Of a stretch of DNA of 64,000 nucleotides, positions 26,244 to 34,121 are shown piece after piece. The notes below the pieces were generated by a model. The model was not told the origin of the DNA. It saw only the letters and a program-made list of their open reading frames with translations, and did no database searches. The stretch comes from WHSW01 sp033856255. GTDB taxonomy: Bacteria > Actinomycetota > Thermoleophilia > Solirubrobacterales > 70-9. Positions within the stretch are counted from its first letter, which is position 1. Every line of letters starts with the position of its first letter. The translations under genes were made by a program, and so were the position numbers. The stretch lies in the NCBI GenBank assembly GCA_033856255.1, contig JAWVFH010000060.1, forward strand, positions 1 through 64,000, written 5' to 3'.

Positions 26244-27079
26244 GGCGGCACCGTCGGCAGGTTGCCCTCGCTGGGGACGGGGGTGAGGCGGAGCACGACG
26301 CCGTCCTGGATCGTCACCGGTGCGCCCGCGCTCGGATTGCCGCCGAGGTTGCCGCCGGCCTTGACGTTGAGGCTGATCACGACCTCGGCGGTGACCTTGG
26401 CGTCGCCCGCGCTGAGCGGGACCGCGAGCGTCGTCGGGGAGTTAGCCGGGATCGTGTTGGCCGGCACCGAGCCGCCGGTGCTGGTCGTCGTCCCGGTCGG
26501 CATCGTCCCGGAGCCGTCGAGCAGCATCATGTACGAGTTGCCCGACGCGTCGAGATACGCGTTGCCGGCCGAATCGCGGGCGATGTCGTAGCGGTAGTAC
26601 TGGAAGGCGATGCCGCTGGGCGCCGAGACGTGATCGAGAAGCGTCACCGTGCTCGACGGGGTGCCGGAGAAGACCCAGCTCGGCGAGGAGCCGCTGGCGA
26701 CCTGGTAGATCGTGTCGGTGAGCACGCCGGTCGCGATGTTGAGCGCGATCACGTGCTTCTCCGGCGTCAGGCTGGCGGCGGAGCCGTACTTGCTGATGAA
26801 GCTGAGGCTGGTGGCCGTGCTGCCGGCCTGGACCGGGGTCACGTTCTCGCTCATGCAGCTCGAGCGCAACCTGCTGACGATCGACTCGATCGTCGTCCGC
26901 GCCTTCTGGGTCGCGTCGACGGTCGCGAAGACCCGCGTCGTCTGGCGTCCGACGATGTCCTGGAAGGTGAACAGCGCGATCATCACGATGATCGACATCA
27001 GCGTCACGACGAGCAGCTCGGGCATCGTCACGCCCGACTCGTCGGTCCGGATGCGCCTGATCAGCCTGCCCGCTGCCAT
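26234..27079 (-). CDS. PilW-like minor pilin
   Basis: A basic leader ends in G16, followed by VTMPELLVVTLMSIIVMIAL with Glu at mature position 5, a standard type III prepilin signal. The remaining 260 residues are beta-rich, with a PilW-like pattern of variable loops. The ATG at 27079 shares a base with the upstream stop (TGATG); an ATG at 27085 is also possible. It is likely part of the pilus tip initiation complex with the PilV- and PilX-like proteins. Confidence 0.78.
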   Translation of the reverse strand: MAAGRLIRRIRTDESGVTMPELLVVTLMSIIVMIALFTFQDIVGRQTTRVFATVDATQKARTTIESIVSRLRSSCMSENVTPVQAGSTATSLSFISKYGSAASLTPEKHVIALNIATGVLTDTIYQVASGSSPSWVFSGTPSSTVTLLDHVSAPSGIAFQYYRYDIARDSAGNAYLDASGNSYMMLLDGSGTMPTGTTTSTGGSVPANTIPANSPTTLAVPLSAGDAKVTAEVVISLNVKAGGNLGGNPSAGAPVTIQDGVVLRLTPVPSEGNLPTVPPCA

Positions 27080-28521
27080 CAGCATGTCCCCGAGGTGGAA
27101 GAGCTCGTGAGCGCGAACGTCGGGATCACGTTTGCCGCCGTGAAGTTCGTGTTCGAGCGGAGGGTCGTGGTCGACTTGCGAGATGTCGACTGGCCCGATG
27201 GGAGGTAGTCGACGCAGACGGTGTAGTTGGCGTTGCCGTAGGGCTGTCCCGGGAACTGCAGCCACCCGGTCGTGGTCGAATAGGTGCTCGCGACCGGCGG
27301 TTGCCAGTTCTCGCCGCAGCCGTTGGTGAGCTCGATGTGGTCCGGCCGCACGCGTACCGGGGTGCCGGAGGAATTCGGGTAGGTCACGTCGATGAACATC
27401 GCCGGCTCGCGAACAGCACCGACGGTCGCGTCGGCACCGGTGTTCGTGAACGCGCCGCCCGGGCTGACCGTCGCGTAGCGGCGGACGCTGGGCGTGGCGA
27501 CCGGCGGCTGCGCGCTCATGCACTTGCCGGCCCACATGTTGTAGTTGGCGGTGTACGTGCCGGGCGCGGTGACGTAAAACGGGAACAGGGTCTGCGGGGT
27601 CGTGATCGCGCTCGCCGGGGTCGCGGGGGCGACGAAGCCGTTGATCGCCGAGGGCATCCCGGCGTTGAACCACGACAGGGAGGGGGCGAGCTGCCCGGTG
27701 AAGGTCGTGGCCCCGATCACGGTCGAGAAGTTGGCGGTGTCGCGGCCGGCCTGGCCGAGGCTGAACTGCTGCGTGGTCGTGTTGCCCGCCGTCGTCGTCA
27801 CGGTCGCCGTCGGAGCCGGGTCGCCGTCCTTGTCGACATAGCCCGCCAGGGTCGGGGCCACCGTGTAGTCACCCTCCAGCAGGGTGCCGAAGATCGTGCA
27901 ACCGCCCGAATAGCCTGTCGCTGCGTTGGGGGTATCGGTGGTCCCGAAGCGATGCACGGAGTCCGTGTTCGGATCGGCGCCGGCGACGTCGACTCGGACC
28001 CCGGGGAGCCCGGCCCCGTTCTGATCGACGACCTGGGCCAGCAGCGACCCGCCGGCGCGCGGCGTGACGACGCTCTGGACGACGACGTCGGCCCGCTTGT
28101 TGGAAGCCCAGTCGACCGTCGAGCTCACCTTCGCGTAGTCGGCCGCCGCCGCGGTGCTCGAGCAGCTGGCGTTGCTCGCGGACGAGCTTAGGAACTGGCC
28201 GGCCGAGGTGACCGTGAAGGCGACGCCGTCGAGGGTCACCGTGCGCGTCTGGTTGAGGTTCGCGATCTGGTCGGCCGACAGGCCCTTGATCCGCTCCTGG
28301 TCGGCCTGAGCCACGGTGAAGGCCTGGGCGCGCCGTTGCTGGTCGGCAGTGGTGCGGCCGACGGCGTCGAGGCCGAGCAGCGAAAGCGAGATCAGTCCGA
28401 CGAGCAGTGCGCTGACGATGACCTCGATCAGCGTCATCCCGTCCTGCGCGGCAAGTCGCGTGCGCAGGCGTGCGGTGCGCGCGGACGCAGGCTCCGAGTC
28501 AGGACAGCTGGAATCGAACAT
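27079..28521 (-). CDS. PilV-like minor pilin with large C-terminal domain
   Basis: The leader ends in G28 and is followed by MTLIEVIVSALLVGLISLSL, with Glu at mature position 5. The 480-residue protein is much longer than canonical PilV. After the pilin stalk there is a carboxypeptidase regulatory-like segment (LLAQVVDQNGAGLPGVRVDV), then a beta-rich region. This design suggests an adhesive tip protein. The ATG at 28521 has GAGG eleven bases upstream; a GTG at 28539 is an alternative. Confidence 0.75.
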   Translation of the reverse strand: MFDSSCPDSEPASARTARLRTRLAAQDGMTLIEVIVSALLVGLISLSLLGLDAVGRTTADQQRRAQAFTVAQADQERIKGLSADQIANLNQTRTVTLDGVAFTVTSAGQFLSSSASNASCSSTAAAADYAKVSSTVDWASNKRADVVVQSVVTPRAGGSLLAQVVDQNGAGLPGVRVDVAGADPNTDSVHRFGTTDTPNAATGYSGGCTIFGTLLEGDYTVAPTLAGYVDKDGDPAPTATVTTTAGNTTTQQFSLGQAGRDTANFSTVIGATTFTGQLAPSLSWFNAGMPSAINGFVAPATPASAITTPQTLFPFYVTAPGTYTANYNMWAGKCMSAQPPVATPSVRRYATVSPGGAFTNTGADATVGAVREPAMFIDVTYPNSSGTPVRVRPDHIELTNGCGENWQPPVASTYSTTTGWLQFPGQPYGNANYTVCVDYLPSGQSTSRKSTTTLRSNTNFTAANVIPTFALTSSSTSGTC

Positions 28522-28610
28522 GGTCAAGTGGGACCTCACACCAGACTTTCGGCATACCGGAGCGCTTGCTTGAGGCCGGAGCGACGCCGACCGGCGCCCT
28601 GGAACGACAA

Positions 28611-28636
28611 GAGGGGCGGCCCGAAGGCCGCCCCTC
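28611..28636 (-). terminator. Hairpin between pilin gene and minor pilin genes
   Basis: An 11-bp perfect stem (28611-28621 with 28626-28636) closes a UUCG-type loop when read on the minus strand. A weak T-containing tail (TTGTCGTTCC) follows. It lies 28 bases after the major pilin stop and probably terminates or attenuates transcription, giving more pilin than minor pilin transcript. Confidence 0.7.
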
Positions 28637-28663
28637 TGTCAACTGGATTGTTGAACCCTGGAA

Positions 28664-29140
28664 CTAGTTCCAGAAGTTGCTGGTCGGGCAGCCGCCGCGG
28701 TCAGTACCGGAGGCGGTGCACGGATAGCTGATCAGGCCGGTGCCGGTGGCCCGAGCGATCGAGAACGTGTTGTTCGTGGTCTTCGCGGTCACCGTGATCG
28801 AGTACGAGTCCGATCCCGACGTGATCGCGCTGATGCACGGGGTGTTGGTGGGCGGGGGACCGCCGGTACATGCGGGCGGAACCTGCGACTCGATCGCGAA
28901 CAGCTTCGCGACCGTCGCACTCGCGTACGAGCCGTTGTTGTCCGTGGCGTACGTCTCCATCGCCGTCTGGGAGGTACGAACGGCCTCCTTGGCGCTGGCG
29001 TCGTTGGCCTTGTTCCGCTGGTTGAAGAACGCCGGGATGGCGATCGCGGCCAGCAGACCGATGATCAGCATCACGACCAGGAGCTCGACCAGCGTAAAGC
29101 CGGATTCGCTCTGGGCCCTGACGCGGAGCTTGTTGAACAT
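28664..29140 (-). CDS. pilA: Major type IV pilin
   Basis: The 158-residue prepilin has a 14-residue leader ending in Gly, then FTLVELLVVMLIIGLLAAIA with Glu at mature position 5, the classic N-methylated pilin signature. The globular part has a pair of cysteines near the C-terminus (YPCTASGTDRGGC) that may close a D-loop. The start has AGGAGG at 29148-29153. The leader region holds a GEMM-I riboswitch and a sigma-28-like promoter, and a hairpin follows the gene, so it appears to be an independently controlled unit. Confidence 0.95.
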   Translation of the reverse strand: MFNKLRVRAQSESGFTLVELLVVMLIIGLLAAIAIPAFFNQRNKANDASAKEAVRTSQTAMETYATDNNGSYASATVAKLFAIESQVPPACTGGPPPTNTPCISAITSGSDSYSITVTAKTTNNTFSIARATGTGLISYPCTASGTDRGGCPTSNFWN

Positions 29141-29216
29141 TTGGGAACCTCCTGGGGTCCTACAACCTGTCGCTTGCGCCAGAGCCCCGGGCTTTACCCG
29201 ACGAAGTCTGTCTTGA

Positions 29217-29308
29217 CCCCGGTGGTAACCCGGCTGACTCCCCCTTATCCAAGGAGCCCCGTGGCTTTGCGCAGCCGCCTCACGACGGATTTGCCTTTTA
29301 CACCGAGG
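29217..29308 (-). promoter_or_regulatory. GEMM-I (cyclic di-GMP-I) riboswitch upstream of pilA
   Basis: On the minus strand, P1 forms from CCTCGGTG (29308-29301) and CACCGGGG (29224-29217). Inside are AAAAGGCAAATCC, a P2 stem CCGTC-GTGA-GGCGG with a GNRA tetraloop, the hallmark GCGCAAAGCCACGGGG, a P3 stem with the GCTCC/GGAGT arms, and the 3' hallmark AGCCGGGTTACC. Every conserved block of the family is present in order. GEMM-I RNAs bind c-di-GMP; a subset prefers cAMP-GMP, and I cannot assign the ligand with certainty. It ends 76 bases before the pilA ATG, with no U-run, so translational control is likely. Confidence 0.93.
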
Positions 29309-29326
29309 ACACTGGCCTCAGGGCGA

Positions 29327-29354
29327 ACATCGGTCAGATGCCGAGAAACCTTTA
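29327..29354 (-). promoter_or_regulatory. Candidate sigma-28/WhiG-type promoter for pilA
   Basis: The minus strand reads TAAAGGTT, then ACCGATGT with exactly 16 bases between TAAA and ACCGATGT. The FliA/WhiG consensus is TAAA-N15/16-GCCGATAA. Transcription would begin about ten bases before the riboswitch P1 stem, which fits well. The match is by eye and imperfect in the last two bases. Confidence 0.5.
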
Positions 29355-29372
29355 GTTCCCCCTAGGGGGAAC
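29355..29372. promoter_or_regulatory. 18-bp perfect palindrome, possible operator
   Basis: GTTCCCCCTAGGGGGAAC is a perfect dyad centred on CCTAGG. It directly abuts the TAAA element of the candidate pilA promoter, the usual place for an activator dimer. The cognate regulator is not known. Confidence 0.5.
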
Positions 29373-29473
29373 ATCCGTCCGACTCAGGGTCAACCCCTAG
29401 TCCGGCGGTGCCTGTACACCCGGGGCGGTCGAGGGACGGGCCTCGTACGCGCGTCCACGCCTATGCTCGCCCC

Positions 29474-29902
29474 GTGGCCGCCCGGCGCCTGATCCTGGTC
29501 CTGCTCGTGCTGCTCGTGCTCTCCAGCATCGTCGCCGCCCTGATCCCGGTCGAGCGTGCCCGGAACGGGGACTCGACCAGCTCGACCACCTCGACCCCCT
29601 CGACGGCCGCCGAGGTCCCACCCCCCACGGGCGAGCTGGTCCAACGCAGAGTCGACGCCGGCGCCGCCAACCCCGCTCGGATCAAGCTCCCGCTGGGCAG
29701 TGAGCTGCAGCTCACCGTGAGCGGCGACAAGCGCCCCGACCAGGTCGAGATTCCGGTGCTGGGGGAGCTCGAGAACATCGACCCCGACTTCCCGGCGCGC
29801 TTCGACCTGCTCCTGGTCGAGCCCGGCAGCTTCGACGTCCGCCTCGTCGAGGCCCGTCGGGTGATCGCCCGGATCGAGGTCGATGGCAAGTCGCCGGGCT
29901 GA
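29474..29902 (+). CDS. Small membrane-anchored cupredoxin-like hypothetical protein
   Basis: The 142-residue protein has an N-terminal membrane helix (RLILVLLVLLVLSSIVAALI), a Ser/Thr/Pro linker, and a C-terminal beta domain (LPLGSELQLTVSGDKRPDQV through ARRVIARIEV). The domain resembles a plastocyanin-like fold without copper ligands. It is the only rightward gene in the pilus cluster, between pilC and pilA, and converges on pilC. The GTG at 29474 places the start just before the helix. It may be a pilus accessory factor, but this is only context. Confidence 0.6.
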   Translation: MAARRLILVLLVLLVLSSIVAALIPVERARNGDSTSSTTSTPSTAAEVPPPTGELVQRRVDAGAANPARIKLPLGSELQLTVSGDKRPDQVEIPVLGELENIDPDFPARFDLLLVEPGSFDVRLVEARRVIARIEVDGKSPG

Positions 29903-29912
29903 AGACCGGTCG

Positions 29913-31145
29913 TCAGCGGATCTTGTCGTAGAGGCTGAAGATCGGCAGGTACATCGAGATCACGATGAAGCCGACGAGGACGCCGACGACGCAGATCATG
30001 ATCGGCTCGATCATCGACGTCAGAGCCTTCACCTTGGCCTCGACCTCGGCGTCGTAGAAGTCCGCGATCTTGCCGAGCATGTTCTCGAGCTGGCCCGATT
30101 CCTCGCCGACCGCGACCATGTGGGAGACCATCGGCGGAAAGACGGCGGCCTCCTCCAGGGGCTTGGCGATCGAGCCGCCCTTCTTGACCGAGTCGTAGAC
30201 GTTGTCCATCGCGTCCTCGATCACGGTGTTGCCGGCCGTCTGCCCGGAGATCTGGATCGCCTGCAGGATCGGCACGCCCGACGACACGGACCCGGAGAAG
30301 GTCCGCGACCAGCGCGCCAGGGCGACCTTCTGGACCACGTCCCCGATCTTCATCGGCAGCCGGAGCTTGAGCCGGTCCCAGGCGCGGCGGCCGCGCTCGC
30401 TCTTCTTCCAGCGGAAGAACAGGTACGCGCCCACCACGACCGCGGGGATCAGGATGTAGAAGCTCCCGGTAACCAGGCTGGAGATCCCCACCGTCAGCTT
30501 GGTCATCGTCGGCAGCTCGGCGCTCTCGCCGTTCTCGCTTGAGATCTCCTGGAAGATGCCAACGAAGACCGGGACCACAAAGGCGACGATCACGATCATC
30601 ACGATGAGCGCGATCGAGAAGACAACCGCCGGGTACATCATCGCCGACTTGACCTGGCGGCGAAGCGAGTCGAGCTTCTCGAGCTGATCGGCAACGCGGT
30701 CGAGCGACTGCTCGAGGCGGCCGGAGCCCTCGCCCGCCTGCACCATCGAGCGGTAGAGGGGATCGAACACCCCCGGCTGGCGCTCCATCGCCTGGTTCAG
30801 CGAGCTGCCCGCCTCGACGTCGGCGCGCAGCGAGGCGATCGCCGGCTTCAACATCTGATCCTCGGTCTGGTCCTCGAGCGTGTAGAGCGACCGCAGCATC
30901 GGCATCCCGGAGGCGATCAGGGTCGCGAACTGGCGCGAGAAGACCGAGAGGTTGCGCATGTTGACGCTCTTGAACCGCTGGAAGATGCTCTCCAGCTTCA
31001 GCGCCTCGCGCCGCTCGGAGACGTCGAGGACGATCAGGCCGCGCTGGCGCAGCTGATCGGAGACCTGGGCCTTGCTGGCGGCCTCGAGCTCGCCTCGGGA
31101 GGGGATCCCGGCGAGGTCGACGGCCCGGAAGGTGAACGTGCTCAC
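29913..31145 (-). CDS. pilC: Type IV pilus inner-membrane platform protein PilC
   Basis: The 410-residue protein has two GspF/PilC domains (about 70-190 and 270-395), each a helical bundle ending in membrane helices. Characteristic blocks are FSRQFATLIASGMPMLRSL and WSRTFSGSVSSGVPILQAI, with MVQAGEGSGRL and MVAVGEESGQL. It is turned by the PilB and PilT motors to add or remove pilin. It follows pilT by 13 bases. Confidence 0.95.
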   Translation of the reverse strand: MSTFTFRAVDLAGIPSRGELEAASKAQVSDQLRQRGLIVLDVSERREALKLESIFQRFKSVNMRNLSVFSRQFATLIASGMPMLRSLYTLEDQTEDQMLKPAIASLRADVEAGSSLNQAMERQPGVFDPLYRSMVQAGEGSGRLEQSLDRVADQLEKLDSLRRQVKSAMMYPAVVFSIALIVMIVIVAFVVPVFVGIFQEISSENGESAELPTMTKLTVGISSLVTGSFYILIPAVVVGAYLFFRWKKSERGRRAWDRLKLRLPMKIGDVVQKVALARWSRTFSGSVSSGVPILQAIQISGQTAGNTVIEDAMDNVYDSVKKGGSIAKPLEEAAVFPPMVSHMVAVGEESGQLENMLGKIADFYDAEVEAKVKALTSMIEPIMICVVGVLVGFIVISMYLPIFSLYDKIR

Positions 31146-31158
31146 AGCGTCGCCCCGC

Positions 31159-32292
31159 TCACATCATCGTCGACGGGGGGCCGACCGTCTCGGGCTCACG
31201 GGCGGGCGCCGCTGCGCCGTTCACGGACGTGCCCTCCATCAGCCGCTTGAACTCCTCCGGCACCGAGGCGCGCTGCTCGGCGAGCTTGCGGGTGATCGCG
31301 CCCTTGCGAACCAGCTGGGCCAGGTGCGAGTCCATCGTCTGCATCCCCAGCGCTCCCGAGGTCTGCAGCGCCGAGTAGATCTGGTGCGTCTTGCCCTCAC
31401 GGATCAGGTTGCGGATCGCCGGGGTCGGGATCAGGATCTCGCTGGCGCAGACGCGGGTCGAGCCGTCGGCGGTCTCGAGCAGCTGCTGGGTGATGATCCC
31501 CTGAAGGGCGATCGAGAGCTGCATCCTCACCTGCTGCTGCTGATGCGGCGGGAAGACGTCGATGATCCGGTCGACCGTCTGCGCGGTCGACTGCGTATGC
31601 AGGGTCGCGAACACGAGGTGGCCCGTCTCGGCCGCGGTCAGCGCGGTCGAGATCGTCTCCAGGTCGCGCATCTCGCCGACGAGGATCACGTCGGGGTCCT
31701 CGCGCAGGGCGGCGCGCAGGGCGGTCGCGAAGTCGGTCGCGTCGGAGCCGATCTCGCGCTGGTTGACGATGCACTTCTTGTGGCGGTGCAGGAACTCGAT
31801 CGGGTCCTCGATCGTGAGGATGTGCTCCTCCCGGTCGCGGTTGATCAGGTCCACCATCGAGGCGAGCGTCGTCGACTTGCCCGAGCCCGTGGGGCCCGTG
31901 ACGAGGACGAAGCCGCGCGGCTTGCGCGTGAACTCGGTCACCGGCGCCGGCAGGCCCAGCTCCTCGAGGCTCTTGATCTCGCTCGGAACGAGGCGGAAGG
32001 CGGCGCTGATCGCGCCGCGCTGGAAGAAGACGTTGACGCGGAACCGGGCGACCCCGGGAATCGCGTAGGAGAAGTCGAGCTGGCGCTCGTTCTCGAAGCG
32101 CTTGCGCTGCGAGTCGTTGAGGACCGAGTAGACGATCTCGCGGGTGTCCTGGGGCTCGAGGCGGGCGAAGCCCTCGATCGGCCGCACGCGGCCGTTGATG
32201 CGCATCGCCGGGGGCAGACCGGGCGAGATGTGCACGTCAGAGGCACGCTGCTCGACCATCTGGCTGAGCACGGATGCAAAGTCGACACTCAC
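31159..32292 (-). CDS. pilT: Type IV pilus retraction ATPase PilT
   Basis: The hexameric ATPase powers pilus retraction and twitching. The 377-residue protein has the PAS-like N-domain, Walker A GPTGSGKST at 133-141, Asp box and Walker B (DPDVILVGEMRDLETI), the His box (VFATLHTQSTAQTVDRIID), and the PilT-specific C-terminal AIRNLIREGKTHQIYS motif. The presence of PilT implies dynamic pili. The start is GTG at 32292. Confidence 0.96.
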   Translation of the reverse strand: MSVDFASVLSQMVEQRASDVHISPGLPPAMRINGRVRPIEGFARLEPQDTREIVYSVLNDSQRKRFENERQLDFSYAIPGVARFRVNVFFQRGAISAAFRLVPSEIKSLEELGLPAPVTEFTRKPRGFVLVTGPTGSGKSTTLASMVDLINRDREEHILTIEDPIEFLHRHKKCIVNQREIGSDATDFATALRAALREDPDVILVGEMRDLETISTALTAAETGHLVFATLHTQSTAQTVDRIIDVFPPHQQQQVRMQLSIALQGIITQQLLETADGSTRVCASEILIPTPAIRNLIREGKTHQIYSALQTSGALGMQTMDSHLAQLVRKGAITRKLAEQRASVPEEFKRLMEGTSVNGAAAPAREPETVGPPSTMM

Positions 32293-32332
32293 GCTTGACC
32301 AATCGTCATTGGCAGGCCAAACCTTGAGTGCG

Positions 32333-34117
32333 TCAGGAAGAGACCCGGGCCAGCTCGGCGATGGAGGTGACTCCGCCGCGAACCTTGGTCAGGCCGTCCT
32401 CGCGCAGGGTCAGCATTCCCTCTTCGCGCGCCACGTCGGTCAGCTCCGCCTCCGAGGCGCCGGCGACCGTCATGTCCTTGAGCCGCTCGGTCATCTCCAT
32501 CACCGAGAAGACCCCGATCCTGCCCTTGTAGCCCGTGTGGTTGCAGCGCGGGCAGCCGACCGGCTCGTAGGCCTCGAGGTCGGTCCCCGCCCTGAACCCG
32601 GCTTCGATCAGGGCCGTCTGGCTGATCAGCGCGCGGCGCTTGCAGTGCGTGCAGAGCTTGCGCGCCAGCCGCTGGGCGACGACGCACTCGAGCGCCGAGG
32701 CGGTCAGGAAGCTCTCGATCCCCATCTTCGCCAGGCGGGAGATCGTCGCCGGCGCGTTGTTGGTGTGGAGCGTCGTCAGCACCATGTGGCCGGTGAGCGC
32801 CGACTCGATCGCGATCCGGGCCGTCTCGGCGTCGCGGATCTCGCCGACCATGATGATGTCGGGGTCGGCGCGCAGGACCGAGCGCAGGCCGGCGGCGAAG
32901 GTGAGCCCGGCCTTGCGGTTGACGTTGATCTGGTTCACGCCGTCGAGCCGGTACTCGACCGGGTCCTCGATCGTGATGATGTTGCGCTCGACCGCGTTCA
33001 GCTCGGCGAGGGCCGCGTACAGCGAGGTCGATTTGCCCGAGCCGGTCGGCCCGGTGACGAGGACGGCGCCGTGCGAGCGCCGGACGGCGGCCTCGAAGCG
33101 CTCGCGCCCGGTTCCGACCATCCCGAGGTCGTCGAGCGAGCGCAGCGCCTGCTCCTTGTCGAGGATGCGGATCGTCGCTCCCTCCCCGCGCGAGGTTGGC
33201 AGCGTGGTGATTCGCAGATCGACCTTGCGGCCGTCGACGTTGACGCTGACGCGCCCGTCCTGGGGAATCCGCTTCTCGGCGATGTCGAGCTCGCTCATGA
33301 TCTTCACGCGCGAGATGACGCCCGAGACCATTCGCTTGGGGACCCGGGCGGCCTCGTAGAGAACGCCGTCGACGCGGAAGCGGACCCGCATCTCGTCCTC
33401 CCCCGGCTCGAAGTGGATGTCCGACGCGCCCTCGGTCGCGGCCTGGCCGAGGATCGAGTAGACGAGCTTGATCACCGGCGCGTCGTCGGCCGACTCGTGC
33501 AGCTCCGCGACCTCGGTGAGCTCCGCTTCCTCGTTCTCGTCGACCGCCTGGGTGACCGCGCTCTCGAGCGAGTTGAGGCGCTTGATCAGCGCGTCGATGT
33601 CGTCGGCGGCGGCGACCGCCAGCCGGCACTTGAGGCCGGTGATCATCTGGATGTCGTCGATCGCGACCACGTTCGAGGGGTCGGCGACGGCGACCAGGAG
33701 GGTGCTCTTGTCGACGTAGCCGACCGGGACCGCCTGGTAGCGGCGCGCGGAGGCGACCGAGAGCAGGTTCGCCGCTCCCATGTCGACGTGGTAGCCGTTC
33801 ACGTCCAGGTGATCGAGCCCGTAGCGCTCGGCGATCGCGCGGGAGAGCTGATCGGAGTCGATCAGGCGCTTCTCGATCAACAGCTCGTCGGCGGACCGCC
33901 CGGCGACCCGAGCCTCCTCGATCACTTCGTCGACCCGGGTACGGGTCGCGTAACCGAGCTCGACGACGACGTCGGTGAGGAACATCGCCGAGGTTCCGCG
34001 GCCCTGCGCCGGTGTCAGACCGGGCGTGCCTGAGGCCGCCGGCTTGTCGAGCGCCTCGGCCAGCGCCTCGCCGCCCCCTGAGGGGACCGGGCGAAGATGT
34101 GCGTGTCGGTCGTCCAC
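32333..34117 (-). CDS. pilB: Type IV pilus extension ATPase PilB
   Basis: The ATPase drives pilus assembly. The 594-residue protein has an N-terminal MshEN-like domain (about 45-175), Walker A GPTGSGKST at about 356-364, Walker B DPDIIMVGEIRDAE, and the tetracysteine zinc motif (LCTHCKRR and VGCPRCNHTGYKGR). MshEN domains bind c-di-GMP in several PilB homologues. Whether this one keeps the binding motif needs alignment. It is four bases downstream of aroE, so the motor genes are read with housekeeping genes. Confidence 0.95.
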   Translation of the reverse strand: MDDRHAHLRPVPSGGGEALAEALDKPAASGTPGLTPAQGRGTSAMFLTDVVVELGYATRTRVDEVIEEARVAGRSADELLIEKRLIDSDQLSRAIAERYGLDHLDVNGYHVDMGAANLLSVASARRYQAVPVGYVDKSTLLVAVADPSNVVAIDDIQMITGLKCRLAVAAADDIDALIKRLNSLESAVTQAVDENEEAELTEVAELHESADDAPVIKLVYSILGQAATEGASDIHFEPGEDEMRVRFRVDGVLYEAARVPKRMVSGVISRVKIMSELDIAEKRIPQDGRVSVNVDGRKVDLRITTLPTSRGEGATIRILDKEQALRSLDDLGMVGTGRERFEAAVRRSHGAVLVTGPTGSGKSTSLYAALAELNAVERNIITIEDPVEYRLDGVNQINVNRKAGLTFAAGLRSVLRADPDIIMVGEIRDAETARIAIESALTGHMVLTTLHTNNAPATISRLAKMGIESFLTASALECVVAQRLARKLCTHCKRRALISQTALIEAGFRAGTDLEAYEPVGCPRCNHTGYKGRIGVFSVMEMTERLKDMTVAGASEAELTDVAREEGMLTLREDGLTKVRGGVTSIAELARVSS

Positions 34118-34121
34118 TGAG

